From Rhodococcus sp. 1168 (GTDB lineage Bacteria > Actinomycetota > Actinomycetes > Mycobacteriales > Mycobacteriaceae): a stretch of DNA of 64,000 nt. The stretch spans positions 62,001 to 126,000 of the forward strand of contig NZ_MKKY01000079.1 in assembly GCF_002091955.1 (NCBI RefSeq), given 5' to 3'. Position 1 is the first letter of the stretch. Every line of letters starts with the position of its first letter. Shown here piece by piece: positions 43,654 through 52,222 of the stretch. Made by a program: the position numbers and the translations under genes. The notes under the pieces are model-generated. The model was given only the letters and a program-made list of their open reading frames with translations. It searched no databases and had not been told where the DNA came from.

Positions 43654-44538
43654 ATGAACTGGATCGCATTATTGTTGTCCGCATTGATGTGGACGCCCGG
43701 GGCACCCCCTGCCCCCACTCCCACCCCGACTCCAACCCCGACTACGCCGGTTCCGACCACGACCACGACCACTCCCCCTCCCGCGCCACCGGTACAAGGT
43801 GGAGTGCTGTGGGAAGACTCGTTCAACGGCACCGGAGCCGTGGACGCCAGCAAGTGGACATTCCAAACCGGCAGGTGGGGTGCAAGTTCCGGCGAACAGC
43901 AGTACTACACCAACTCGACGTCCAACGCGTCGATGAGCAATGGCGCCCTGCAGATCACCGCTCGGCGCGAGAATCCACCCGACGGGGTGCGCGCACCCGA
44001 CAACATCACGAGCGCACGCGTCGTAAGCTTCGGAAAACAATCCGTAACCCCGCCGGTTCGAATAGAAGCATCCATAAAGATGCCAAGAGCCGCTGGATTA
44101 CTTCCGGCATTCTGGTTATTGGGCTTGGAACCGGGACATGAATACGATTGGCCGCGTCAGGGTGAAATCGACATCGTAGAAATTCCAGGAACCAATGGCC
44201 CATCCTTCAATCTGCATGGTCCATCGCGCAGCAATTCTTCGGTGGACGTCAAAGCCGGCGGCGACACCGCTCCCCTGTCCGACGCTTTTCACACCTACCG
44301 CGTCGACTGGATGACCGACAGGATCACCTGGTTCATCGACGGGGTAGCCAAGTATTCGCTGACCAAGGCCCAGTACGAAGCGAAGGGCGGCAACTGGACT
44401 CCGTTCTCGGGCGCCTTCCCGCACTACGTGCTTCTCAACGTGGCAGTCGGCAACAACTGGGTAGGTAAGGTCCCCGCCTCGACGCCGTTCCCGCAGACGA
44501 TGAGTGTCGACTGGATCAAAGCGAGCCGAATTTCCTGA
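43654..44538 (+). CDS. Secreted GH16 family glycoside hydrolase (beta-glucanase-like)
   Basis: The 294-aa protein has a short hydrophobic leader, a Pro/Thr-rich linker of about 30 residues (PTPTPTPTPTTPVPTTTTTT) and a GH16 beta-sandwich. The catalytic ExDxxE motif is intact as Glu171, Asp173, Glu176 in GEIDIVE, with aromatic substrate contacts around LPAFWLLG and ITWFIDG. It should cleave beta-1,3- or mixed-linkage glucans outside the cell. The leader is unusually short (MNWIALLLSALMW), so an upstream start may exist, but no good one is visible. A secreted lipase follows. Confidence 0.82.
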   Translation: MNWIALLLSALMWTPGAPPAPTPTPTPTPTTPVPTTTTTTPPPAPPVQGGVLWEDSFNGTGAVDASKWTFQTGRWGASSGEQQYYTNSTSNASMSNGALQITARRENPPDGVRAPDNITSARVVSFGKQSVTPPVRIEASIKMPRAAGLLPAFWLLGLEPGHEYDWPRQGEIDIVEIPGTNGPSFNLHGPSRSNSSVDVKAGGDTAPLSDAFHTYRVDWMTDRITWFIDGVAKYSLTKAQYEAKGGNWTPFSGAFPHYVLLNVAVGNNWVGKVPASTPFPQTMSVDWIKASRIS

Positions 44539-44646
44539 CCACGGTCACGTTTGTGACCCATCCCACCAACTACCCCCGCTCATTGGGACATAACACACAA
44601 TTGGGCATAGCATCCAGAAAGGAAGTAACCAAAGTCGAGGTGTGGC

Positions 44647-45606
44647 ATGAAATTTCGTCTCGCGCTGAGCTTCAGCGCTGTCTGTGTTGCCTGCTCCGTA
44701 GCGGGAATGGGAATCGCGTCGGCTGCGCCGGTGATCCCGACGACACCGGGTCCGGGTCAATCCAACCACGCTGATGCGATCAGATACTCCGCGGAGAATT
44801 CCGAAGCTGTCCCACCGGGGGTCAATGATCTCGAATGTGTTCCTATGCCCGAGCACTCGGAACCGGTGATCCTGGTCCACGGAACCGATGCCACGGCATA
44901 CTCCGACTGGGCCGGTCTCGGGCCGATGCTGAAAGCTGCGGGGTACTGCGCGTACGCGTTGAACTACGGTGCGTCACCGGACGGGACGAGCTACGGCTTC
45001 AGCGACATCGGCGGCAGCGCAGAACAACTGAAAGAGTTCACCGATTCGGTACTCGCCTCGACGGGCGCAACTTCGGTGAACCTCGTCGGTTACTCCCAGG
45101 GCGCTGCGGTCACCCGCTACTACACCAACCGCCTGGGCGGGGACGCCGTGGTGGACAAGTGGATCGGCATCGCCTCACCTACCTACGGCGGCACTGCATA
45201 CGGCACCTCCCCTGTACTGCAAGCAGTTCCGGGTGGAACGAAACTGGTCGCCGGTAAGTTCGGGCCGGCACTCGTCGAACTACTGCAGGGTTCGGACTTT
45301 CTGAACCAACTCAATGACGGCGGCGACACCGTCCCCGGCGTCGAGTACACCAGCATCGCCACACGTGTCGACGAGACGATCCAGCCCTATACCAATGCGC
45401 TGCTTCGTGACCCCGGTGCCACCAACATCGTGATCCAGGACGTCTGCCCGCAGGACAACGTCGCACACTTCACCTTCACCTACGATCCGACCGCCATCGG
45501 GCTCGTCCTCGCCGCCCTCGACCCGTCCGCCGGGATCGTCGCACCCTGCGGTCCGGTCCCACTCGGTGCCGGAATTCTCGACGTCGTCATCGCGAGCAAC
45601 CAGTAA
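44647..45606 (+). CDS. Secreted alpha/beta-hydrolase lipase (class 2/LipA-EstA type)
   Basis: The 319-aa protein has a signal peptide (cut after GIASAAPV, about residue 27) and an alpha/beta-hydrolase fold with EPVILVHGTDATAYSDW and the nucleophile elbow GYSQGA, Ser149 or so. A late catalytic His is likely in DNVAHFTF. Sequence and length fit the actinobacterial secreted triacylglycerol lipases that act on lipid esters outside the cell. GAAAGGAAG lies a little upstream of the ATG, and its stop is one base from the convergent PucR stop. Confidence 0.85.
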   Translation: MKFRLALSFSAVCVACSVAGMGIASAAPVIPTTPGPGQSNHADAIRYSAENSEAVPPGVNDLECVPMPEHSEPVILVHGTDATAYSDWAGLGPMLKAAGYCAYALNYGASPDGTSYGFSDIGGSAEQLKEFTDSVLASTGATSVNLVGYSQGAAVTRYYTNRLGGDAVVDKWIGIASPTYGGTAYGTSPVLQAVPGGTKLVAGKFGPALVELLQGSDFLNQLNDGGDTVPGVEYTSIATRVDETIQPYTNALLRDPGATNIVIQDVCPQDNVAHFTFTYDPTAIGLVLAALDPSAGIVAPCGPVPLGAGILDVVIASNQ

Positions 45607-45607
45607 A

Positions 45608-46786
45608 TCACCGAACACCGCTGAGATTCGCGGCCGACAACTGATAAGCACGCAGACCTACGTACAGCTCCGAGCACTGAATCGGGTCGAGAAAGTCCCG
45701 ACCGGTCAGCTCGCCGATCCTCCGCAAGCGATACAGCACGGTGTTGCGGTGATAATGCAACCGCGACGCGGCCTCGCTGGTCGACCCTTTGGAGCCGAAC
45801 CACGCATCCAGGGTCATCAGCAGGCTGTCCCGCTCCTCTTCGGGAAGGTCGAGCAGGCGGCCGAGGATCTGCTGGGTAGCCGCCTGCGCACTGTCCGGAT
45901 GCCGAGCGAGCAACAATGGCACCGGAACCTTGCCGAAGCGGGTCAGCGCACAGCCGCCCACGCGCGCACAGGTCCGCGCCAACCTCGCCTGCTCGACGGC
46001 CGTCGGCATTCCAGCCGGTGACGAGAATCCGGCACTGACCCCGATGGCCGCATCGGTGACGCCGTTGTCGATGCAGCGCAGAACCTCTTCCAGGAGAGCA
46101 TCCGACGTCGCGAACAGCAGGCCGAGGGTGCCGTCGACTTCGGAGTCCCACACCGCACCGATGCCCCGCGTCGACAGTTCGACATCACGTGAGTCCGCGG
46201 AGACGACGACGAACGATCCACGATCGGGAATTCGGAAGGTCCGCACCGCGTCGGCCACGGCAGCCGGGTTCGAGACATGATCGCCGAACAGTGCCCGCAC
46301 CAGCCGCCGTCGAGATTCCGCATCCTGTTCGGACAGTGTGTCCACCGTCGAGCGGTACGCCTCCGCGGCGGCGTCGGAACAGACGTCGACGAGCGCCCAG
46401 ACCTGCGCCGCCATCTCGAGCAGGGCACGCGATGGTTCTCCGTCGGACCGATTCATCAACTCTTCCCAGATGAGTCGACCGCCCAGCCGAAACGCGTGCA
46501 GCAACGCGGCGAGCGGGACACCCTGCTCGGCCTTCAACCGACCCGTCGCGTGCGCCGAAGACAGATCCGGTACGCCGTGACCGGCGAGGCAACCGATCAT
46601 CGCGCGCAGATTTTCCTGGCAAGCACTGCGCAATTCGTCCTCGGTCAGCAGCGAGGCCTCGAGGTAACCGTGCTCGGCGTCGAGTATGCGGCGGACCAAC
46701 GTCTCGGCCAGCATCTCAGTCGAGTCGAGCAGTTGCGCAGCGAGGTCCGTCGACGCGAGCACAGTGGTCGGGGTGCCGGTTGCCAT
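45608..46786 (-). CDS. PucR family transcriptional activator
   Basis: The 392-aa protein has a GGDEF-derived central region and the PucR C-terminal helix-turn-helix TSEAASRLHYHRNTVLYRLRRIGELTGRDF (about residues 340-370). PucR-type regulators activate catabolic operons in response to a metabolite. I chose the ATG at 46786 (MATGTP); eight earlier codons are less likely. It is divergent from the aldehyde dehydrogenase-GMC operon, with a 7-4-7 inverted repeat between, which makes that operon its probable target. Confidence 0.85.
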   Translation of the reverse strand: MATGTPTTVLASTDLAAQLLDSTEMLAETLVRRILDAEHGYLEASLLTEDELRSACQENLRAMIGCLAGHGVPDLSSAHATGRLKAEQGVPLAALLHAFRLGGRLIWEELMNRSDGEPSRALLEMAAQVWALVDVCSDAAAEAYRSTVDTLSEQDAESRRRLVRALFGDHVSNPAAVADAVRTFRIPDRGSFVVVSADSRDVELSTRGIGAVWDSEVDGTLGLLFATSDALLEEVLRCIDNGVTDAAIGVSAGFSSPAGMPTAVEQARLARTCARVGGCALTRFGKVPVPLLLARHPDSAQAATQQILGRLLDLPEEERDSLLMTLDAWFGSKGSTSEAASRLHYHRNTVLYRLRRIGELTGRDFLDPIQCSELYVGLRAYQLSAANLSGVR

Positions 46787-46829
46787 GACCGAAGCGTAGC
46801 GCCGCACATCTACGCCACGTCAACCTTCG

Positions 46830-46847
46830 GTTGTGCGGTGGCACAAC
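46830..46847. promoter_or_regulatory. PucR operator candidate, 7-4-7 inverted repeat
   Basis: GTTGTGC-GGTG-GCACAAC is a perfect inverted repeat, 44 bases upstream of the PucR start and about 110 before the aldehyde dehydrogenase start. Confidence 0.6.
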
Positions 46848-46958
46848 AATGTGACCGACTTGGAGAGCGCGGGCCTATAGCGCTCACGACCAAATGAGAC
46901 GACAATCACATCAACAGTGGACGTACGCGCACCCCGAGTAAAGAGAAGAGCCACCCCC

Positions 46959-48701
46959 TTGACCGATCGAATCGAACCCGACCTGCACATCGCGCTCACC
47001 CCCGAAGATGAGACGCACCGCCTGGTCGACGCCGCACTCGAGGAGTTGAGTGCAGGTGAGAAGAAATGGGCGACGCTGACACTGACCGCACGTCGGGAAC
47101 TGCTCGAGCAAGTGCGCGACCTGACCGTCGCGCACGGCGCCGAGTGGGTCGACGCCGCGTGCTCGATCAAGGGCCTCGACCCGTCGTCGTCACTCGTCGG
47201 TGAGGAATGGATCTCCGGGCCCTACGCATTCGTCAGCGGCGCGGCCACCCTCGCACACACTCTGGCAGCCCTCGAATCCGGCACCAGCCCGCTCGCCCAG
47301 GCGCACTTCGGGTCCGCGCCCGGCGGACGCACCACGGTCCAGGTACTGCCCCTGAGCATCTTCGACTCGCTACTGCTCAACGGATTCAGCGCCGACGTGT
47401 GGCTGAAGCCTGGAATCGACGCCGAGACCGCCAAACGCACCGCAGGCCTGGCCCAACGCGATCCGGCACACACCAACGGCATCGGCGTCGTACTCGGCGC
47501 AGGCAACATCATGTCCATCGCGCCGCTGGACACCCTGTACGAACTCTTCGCCCACAATCGCGTCGTCGCGCTCAAGCTCAACCCGATCACCGACCAGTTG
47601 TTGCCGGTGCTGAGAAAAGTCCTTCGGCCGCTGATCGACGTCGGTGTCGTCCGCTTGCTCACCGGCGGAGCCGAAACCGGCACCTATCTGGTCAACCACG
47701 ACCTGGTCGATCACGTACACATGACCGGTAGCTCGATCACCCACGACGCCATCGTCTTCGGGACCGGACAGACCGGAGCCGAACGCAAAGCCGCCAACGA
47801 CCCGATACTGACCAAGCCGATGACGAGCGAGCTCGGTGGTGTCTCACCGACCATCGTGCTCCCCGGCGAGTGGAGCACCGCCGACATCGAATTTCAGGCC
47901 GAACACGTTGCCACACAACGCCTGCACAACGGTGGCTACAACTGCATCGCATCACAGGTGGTCGTACTGTCCTCCAACTGGAGCCAGCGCGACCAGTTCC
48001 TCGCTGCACTTCGCAAAGCACTCGATTCGGCACCGGCCCGTCGCGCGTACTATCCCGGCAGCGACACTCGCGTAGCCGGCGCCCTGGAAAATTATCCGAA
48101 GGCCTCGAAGCTCAGTGGCGGACGCGTCCTGATCGACGACATCGACCCAGGCAAAGAAGCCTCACTGTTGGAGACCGAGTACTTCGCACCCGTTCTCGGC
48201 GTCATCGAACTCCCCTACGACGGAGATCAATTCGCTGCCAAAGCAGTGACCACCGTCAACGAGGATTTCATCGGCACCCTGGGGGTCAACATCATCGCCC
48301 ACCCCAAGACGATCGACCGCCTGGGCGCGAAGTTCGACTCGATGCTCGCCGAACTGAACTACGGCACGATCGCAGTGAACGCTTGGACCGGAGTCGGATT
48401 CCTCACCGCCGCCGCGTCATGGGGCGCATTCCCGGGCCACACGATCGACGACGTCCAGAGTGGAATCGGCATCGTCCACAACGCACTGCTGATCGACGGT
48501 GCCGAACGCACCGTAGTGCGCGGACCTTTCCGTCCATCTCCTCGCTCGCTGATCAACCGCGAATGGTCGATCTCCCCCAAGCCGCCATGGTTCGTCAACA
48601 ACCGAACGGCCGCAACCACCGGCCGACTGTTGACCGGATTCGCCGGAAAGCCCTCCTGGGCAAAGCTTCCTGCCATCTTCGCCTCCGCCCTGCGCGGCTA
48701 G
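46959..48701 (+). CDS. Aldehyde dehydrogenase family protein
   Basis: The 580-aa enzyme is longer than typical ALDHs. It keeps the ALDH fold with GAGNIMSIAPLDTLY near the NAD site, the catalytic Glu in TSELGGVSP and the nucleophile Cys329 in NGGYNCIASQVVVL. AVNAWTGVGFLTAAASWGAFPG is the C-terminal part. It oxidises an aldehyde to an acid with NAD(P). The TTG start at 46959 follows AGAGAAGAG; no ATG is near. The GMC oxidoreductase gene follows after 20 bases, so an alcohol could be oxidised to aldehyde and then to acid by the pair. Confidence 0.82.
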   Translation: MTDRIEPDLHIALTPEDETHRLVDAALEELSAGEKKWATLTLTARRELLEQVRDLTVAHGAEWVDAACSIKGLDPSSSLVGEEWISGPYAFVSGAATLAHTLAALESGTSPLAQAHFGSAPGGRTTVQVLPLSIFDSLLLNGFSADVWLKPGIDAETAKRTAGLAQRDPAHTNGIGVVLGAGNIMSIAPLDTLYELFAHNRVVALKLNPITDQLLPVLRKVLRPLIDVGVVRLLTGGAETGTYLVNHDLVDHVHMTGSSITHDAIVFGTGQTGAERKAANDPILTKPMTSELGGVSPTIVLPGEWSTADIEFQAEHVATQRLHNGGYNCIASQVVVLSSNWSQRDQFLAALRKALDSAPARRAYYPGSDTRVAGALENYPKASKLSGGRVLIDDIDPGKEASLLETEYFAPVLGVIELPYDGDQFAAKAVTTVNEDFIGTLGVNIIAHPKTIDRLGAKFDSMLAELNYGTIAVNAWTGVGFLTAAASWGAFPGHTIDDVQSGIGIVHNALLIDGAERTVVRGPFRPSPRSLINREWSISPKPPWFVNNRTAATTGRLLTGFAGKPSWAKLPAIFASALRG

Positions 48702-48721
48702 AGAAAAAGGTACATTCTTTT

Positions 48722-50305
48722 ATGTCACAACCAGCCATCGCCGACTACGTGGTAGTCGGCGCCGGATCCTCTGGGGCGGTACTCGCCAATCGGCTCAGCG
48801 CCGACCCGCGCCACACCGTGGTGGTGCTCGAAGCGGGCCCAGAAGACAAGAACAAATTCGCTCACATCCCCGCGGCGTTCTCCAAACTGTTCCGCAGTGA
48901 CGTGGATTGGAACTACGACACCGAACCGCAGCCAGAACTGCGGAACCGCAGCATCTACTGGCCCCGCGGCAAGATGATCGGCGGATCCTCGTCGATGAAC
49001 GCGATGATGTGGGTCCGCGGGTTCGCCGCCGACTACGACGAGTGGGCATCACTGTCGGACTCCTCATGGTCGTTCGAGAACGTCGTACCCTACTTTCGTA
49101 AGATCGAAAGCATCGAAGCAACAAAGGAACTCGACGCGGGCACCGGCGGACCGTTGATCGTGTCGAACCAGCGCAATCCACGTGCGTTGACCGCTTCCTT
49201 CCTCGACGCCGTCCAGGAAGCCGGATACCCGGTCGAAACCGCCAATCGTGCCGAGCCCAAGGGCTTCTCACAAACCATGGTCAACCAGAAACGCGGTGCC
49301 CGCTGGAGCACAGCCGACGCGTACCTCGCACCGATTCGCAAGCGGGCGAACCTGACTATCCTCACCGAAGCTCACGCAACGCGCGTCGTCTTCGAAGGGT
49401 CCGCCGCCGCCGGCGTCGAATACATCAAGGACGGGATCACCCACACCGTCCGTGCCGCCAGGGAAGTGATTCTCGCCGGGGGCGCAATCAACACGCCACA
49501 GTTGCTGATGCTCTCGGGCATCGGAGACAAAGCGCAACTGCCCGCACACGGCATTGCCGTGCAGCACCACTCCCCGGAGGTCGGTAAGAACCTGACCGAT
49601 CACCTGTGTGCGCTCATCGGCTGGAAGACCGAATCCGACTCACTGTTCCACGCCGAAAAGATCCCGCAGCTCGTGAACTACCTGGCTCGCCGACGCGGCA
49701 TGCTCACCTCGAACGTCGCCGAAGCCTACGGATTCATCAAGAGTCGAGTCGAAGTACCGTTCCCCGACGTCGAGCTCATCTACGCCCCTGCCCCATTCTT
49801 CGACGAGGGACTCATCGCGCCGGACACCCACGCCGCCGTCATCGGGGCAGTGCTGCTCAAACCGGTGAGCCGCGGCGAGATCGGTCTTCGTTCCGCCGAC
49901 CCACAGGCCAAAGCCGTCATCGAACCTCGTTACCTCAGCGATCCCGACGGCGCCGATCGGCGCGCGATGATCGAGGGATTGCGGGCATGCACGACTATCG
50001 CCTCGCAACCCTCCCTCGAGAAATTGCTCGGCAACGTCGTCCGCCCACGCGTGAAAGCCGGCATCTCGACCGAGGACCTCCTGACCGAAGCCCTCGAGCA
50101 GAATGCTCACACCCTCTACCACCCGGTGAGCACCTGCCGGATGGGCAAGGACAGCTCGAGCGTCGTCACCCCGGATCTCCGTGTCCGTGGCGTCGACAAT
50201 CTACGGGTCGCGGACGCGTCGATCATGCCGACCATCATCCGCGGCCACACGCACGCGCCGAGCGTACTGATCGGCGAAAGGGCCGCGGACCTGGTGCTGC
50301 GCTGA
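48722..50305 (+). CDS. GMC family FAD oxidoreductase (choline/alcohol dehydrogenase type)
   Basis: The 527-aa flavoenzyme has the FAD loop VVGAGSSGAVLANRLS near residue 12, the GMC signature WPRGKMIGGSSSMNAMMWVRG (residues about 80-100) and the second signature GAINTPQLLMLSGIG near 255. Its C-terminal active-site segments are LYHPVSTCRMG (His) and RGHTHAPSVLIGERAADLVL. It oxidises an alcohol to an aldehyde. It shares an operon with the aldehyde dehydrogenase and a PucR activator. An open frame runs 284 codons upstream through the ALDH gene and is not coding. Confidence 0.88.
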   Translation: MSQPAIADYVVVGAGSSGAVLANRLSADPRHTVVVLEAGPEDKNKFAHIPAAFSKLFRSDVDWNYDTEPQPELRNRSIYWPRGKMIGGSSSMNAMMWVRGFAADYDEWASLSDSSWSFENVVPYFRKIESIEATKELDAGTGGPLIVSNQRNPRALTASFLDAVQEAGYPVETANRAEPKGFSQTMVNQKRGARWSTADAYLAPIRKRANLTILTEAHATRVVFEGSAAAGVEYIKDGITHTVRAAREVILAGGAINTPQLLMLSGIGDKAQLPAHGIAVQHHSPEVGKNLTDHLCALIGWKTESDSLFHAEKIPQLVNYLARRRGMLTSNVAEAYGFIKSRVEVPFPDVELIYAPAPFFDEGLIAPDTHAAVIGAVLLKPVSRGEIGLRSADPQAKAVIEPRYLSDPDGADRRAMIEGLRACTTIASQPSLEKLLGNVVRPRVKAGISTEDLLTEALEQNAHTLYHPVSTCRMGKDSSSVVTPDLRVRGVDNLRVADASIMPTIIRGHTHAPSVLIGERAADLVLR

Positions 50306-50314
50306 GGGGACGGG

Positions 50315-51148
50315 TCACATGCCCGTCGCCACCGGACGAACCGGGTCGTTGGACCATTGTGACCACGACCCCGGATAGAGGGCTGCATCTATTCCGGCGA
50401 TGGCCAGCGCGGCCACCTGATGGGCCGCCGTGATACCGGAGCCGCAGTACACCCCGACCTTCGGCTTCACCGCGCCGAACCGTTCGCGGAGCGCTTCCGC
50501 CGTCAGGAATCGCCCGTCCGCGTCGAGGTTGGCGCTGGTGGGAGCGCTGAGGGCACCGGGGATGTGGCCGGCGCGCGGATCCACCGGCTCGGACTCACCC
50601 GAGTACCGTTCGGCGGCCCGCGCGTCGAGCAGCGTTCCGGACTCGGCGAGTGCAGCGGCTTCCTCGGTCGTGAGCGTCGGCAGATGACCCGCGCTGAGCT
50701 GGACATTTCCGAGCACCGACGCGACTTCCTCGCCAGTGGAGGTGCCGTTACCTACGGCGATCCAGGCTGCCAGACCGCCGTCGAGCAGGGTTACCTCGTC
50801 GAAGCCTGCCCACTTCAGCAGCCACCACGCTCGCGCCGCGGCGAGGTTGCCGGTGTTGTCGTAGACCACGACCGGCACACCTTCGGTGACTCCCCAGCGT
50901 CGCGTGGCCGCCTGGAGCCTCTCGATGGAGGGCAGCGGGTGCCTGCCCAGCTCGGGAGCGCCGGGTTCGGCGAGTTCGTTTTCGAGGTCGACGAACACCG
51001 CGCCAGGGATATGCGCGTCGCGATAGTGCAGGCGACCGTCCAAATCCCCCAGAGACCAGCGAACATCGAGCACTACGGGCGGAACGAGGCTACGCAGTGC
51101 GGACTTCAGGTCGGTGACGTCACGAGTCGTTCGGTTCTCCTGTTGCAT
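50315..51148 (-). CDS. Thiosulfate/3-mercaptopyruvate sulfurtransferase (two-domain rhodanese)
   Basis: The 277-aa protein has two rhodanese domains: an inactive N-terminal one (VLDVRWSLGDLDGRLHYRDAHIPGAVF) and a catalytic C-terminal one with CGSGITAAH around Cys237 or so. SG rather than KG/RG follows the cysteine, as in many mercaptopyruvate sulfurtransferases. It transfers a sulfane sulfur to a thiol or cyanide. Two starts are possible: ATG 51148 (MQQEN) and ATG 51166 (MEQNSP); the first is preceded by GGAG that lies in an inverted repeat. It is convergent with the GMC oxidoreductase gene. Confidence 0.85.
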   Translation of the reverse strand: MQQENRTTRDVTDLKSALRSLVPPVVLDVRWSLGDLDGRLHYRDAHIPGAVFVDLENELAEPGAPELGRHPLPSIERLQAATRRWGVTEGVPVVVYDNTGNLAAARAWWLLKWAGFDEVTLLDGGLAAWIAVGNGTSTGEEVASVLGNVQLSAGHLPTLTTEEAAALAESGTLLDARAAERYSGESEPVDPRAGHIPGALSAPTSANLDADGRFLTAEALRERFGAVKPKVGVYCGSGITAAHQVAALAIAGIDAALYPGSWSQWSNDPVRPVATGM

Positions 51149-51150
51149 GG

Positions 51151-51224
51151 GTGAATTTTGCTCCATTATTGCTTCGAATCGACGGAAACCCGCCCAGCCA
51201 GCGCGATAGTGGAGCAAAATTCAC
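51151..51224 (-). promoter_or_regulatory. 15-bp perfect inverted repeat at the rhodanese 5' end
   Basis: GTGAATTTTGCTCCA (51151-51165) and its exact complement TGGAGCAAAATTCAC (51210-51224) are 44 bases apart. On the gene strand the inner arm contains GGAG twelve bases before ATG 51148. It could be a twin operator or an RNA hairpin that hides the ribosome site. Confidence 0.7.
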
Positions 51225-51526
51225 GGCACTAACCGGGCGTTAGGTAACGGTCCGGCAACGGTGACGTATCGAACTCGACTCGGGGTTACTACGAATGTTC
51301 GGATCGGACATTCTGCCCAAATTCCCGTGTTTTTCCGTGAGAACATTTGTCCACCAAGGTGATTTGCCGTGCTGTTCGGTCCGGGTCGAACGCCCGTATA
51401 CGAGATTTTCAGCAGTTCGGCATGTGGGACAAAGCCCCGGACTAAGATTGGACCCATCCGGAACGGGCCCTGCGGCGAATTACCTACAACGCTCAACACT
51501 TGAGCCAACGAAAGGTAGATCCTCAC
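51225..51526. other. About 300-base intergenic region before the lipoprotein operon
   Basis: No gene with convincing codon use is seen here on either strand. It should contain the promoter of the lipoprotein-molybdoprotein operon; I could not pick a clear -35/-10 pair. Confidence 0.5.
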
Positions 51527-52222
51527 ATGATCTCGATCCGTAAAGTTATGGCCGCCACTGCAATCGGCGCAATGACCCTCGTACCTCTCGCCGCATGCTC
51601 GAGTGACGACTCATCGAGCACCGACTCCAGCACCACCTCGGCCGCCGCTGCTTCCGCCGATACCACCGAGGCAATGCCTGCACCAGCTGCCGAGGTCGAT
51701 GACCTCAGCAAGGGTGTCAGCACCGCTGTCGCACTCGATGCCGGCTTCACCGGCGCCCTGACGACCCTCGGCCTCACCCCCGGAGTTGTCGGAACCGCTA
51801 CTCTGGCAGACGGATCCATCGTCTTCCCGATCACCGGCGGAGACGTCAAGTACTGGGAGCCGGGCACGGTCGACCCCTACGTTCAGGGCGAGATCATGCA
51901 CGACGGAAGCGGCTTGTCGCTGACCGCAGGCGAGACCGTTGTCGAGCTGACCGACTTCGACATCGATCCGGGCACCTCGCTTCTCACCGGAACTGTCACT
52001 GTCAACGGTGACGTTGCTGCCGAAGATGCAGTCCTCTTCGACCTCGACGGCCGCACATTGCAGCCGCTGGCAACCGGCCCGAACGACACCGCGGTCCTGA
52101 CCGGAACCCAGGTCAAGATCTCCGAGACCGCCGCCGGCCTGCTGAACGACACGTTCAAGACCGACGCTGTCACCCCCGGACTGCTCGTGGGCGTTGCAAC
52201 CATCACCATCGCAACCGCGTAA
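51527..52222 (+). CDS. Hypothetical lipoprotein
   Basis: The 231-aa protein has a lipoprotein signal with lipobox LAAC (Cys24 or so) followed by a Ser/Asp/Thr-rich linker of about 40 residues. A beta-rich domain follows, with repeated short strands (GTATLADGSIVFPITGGDVKYW, GLSLTAGETVVELTDFDIDPG, SLLTGTVTVNG). No enzyme motif is visible. The pattern resembles HtaA/DUF-type beta-sandwich proteins, but I do not place it in a named family. The following gene starts on the base after its stop, so it is probably the outer-surface partner of the molybdoprotein. Confidence 0.72.
   Translation: MISIRKVMAATAIGAMTLVPLAACSSDDSSSTDSSTTSAAAASADTTEAMPAPAAEVDDLSKGVSTAVALDAGFTGALTTLGLTPGVVGTATLADGSIVFPITGGDVKYWEPGTVDPYVQGEIMHDGSGLSLTAGETVVELTDFDIDPGTSLLTGTVTVNGDVAAEDAVLFDLDGRTLQPLATGPNDTAVLTGTQVKISETAAGLLNDTFKTDAVTPGLLVGVATITIATA

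Noticed and set aside
47870-48721. Open frame extending the GMC oxidoreductase 284 codons upstream
   Set aside because: It runs out of frame through the aldehyde dehydrogenase gene, is Arg/Ser-rich and lacks homology; the FAD loop begins at ATG 48722.
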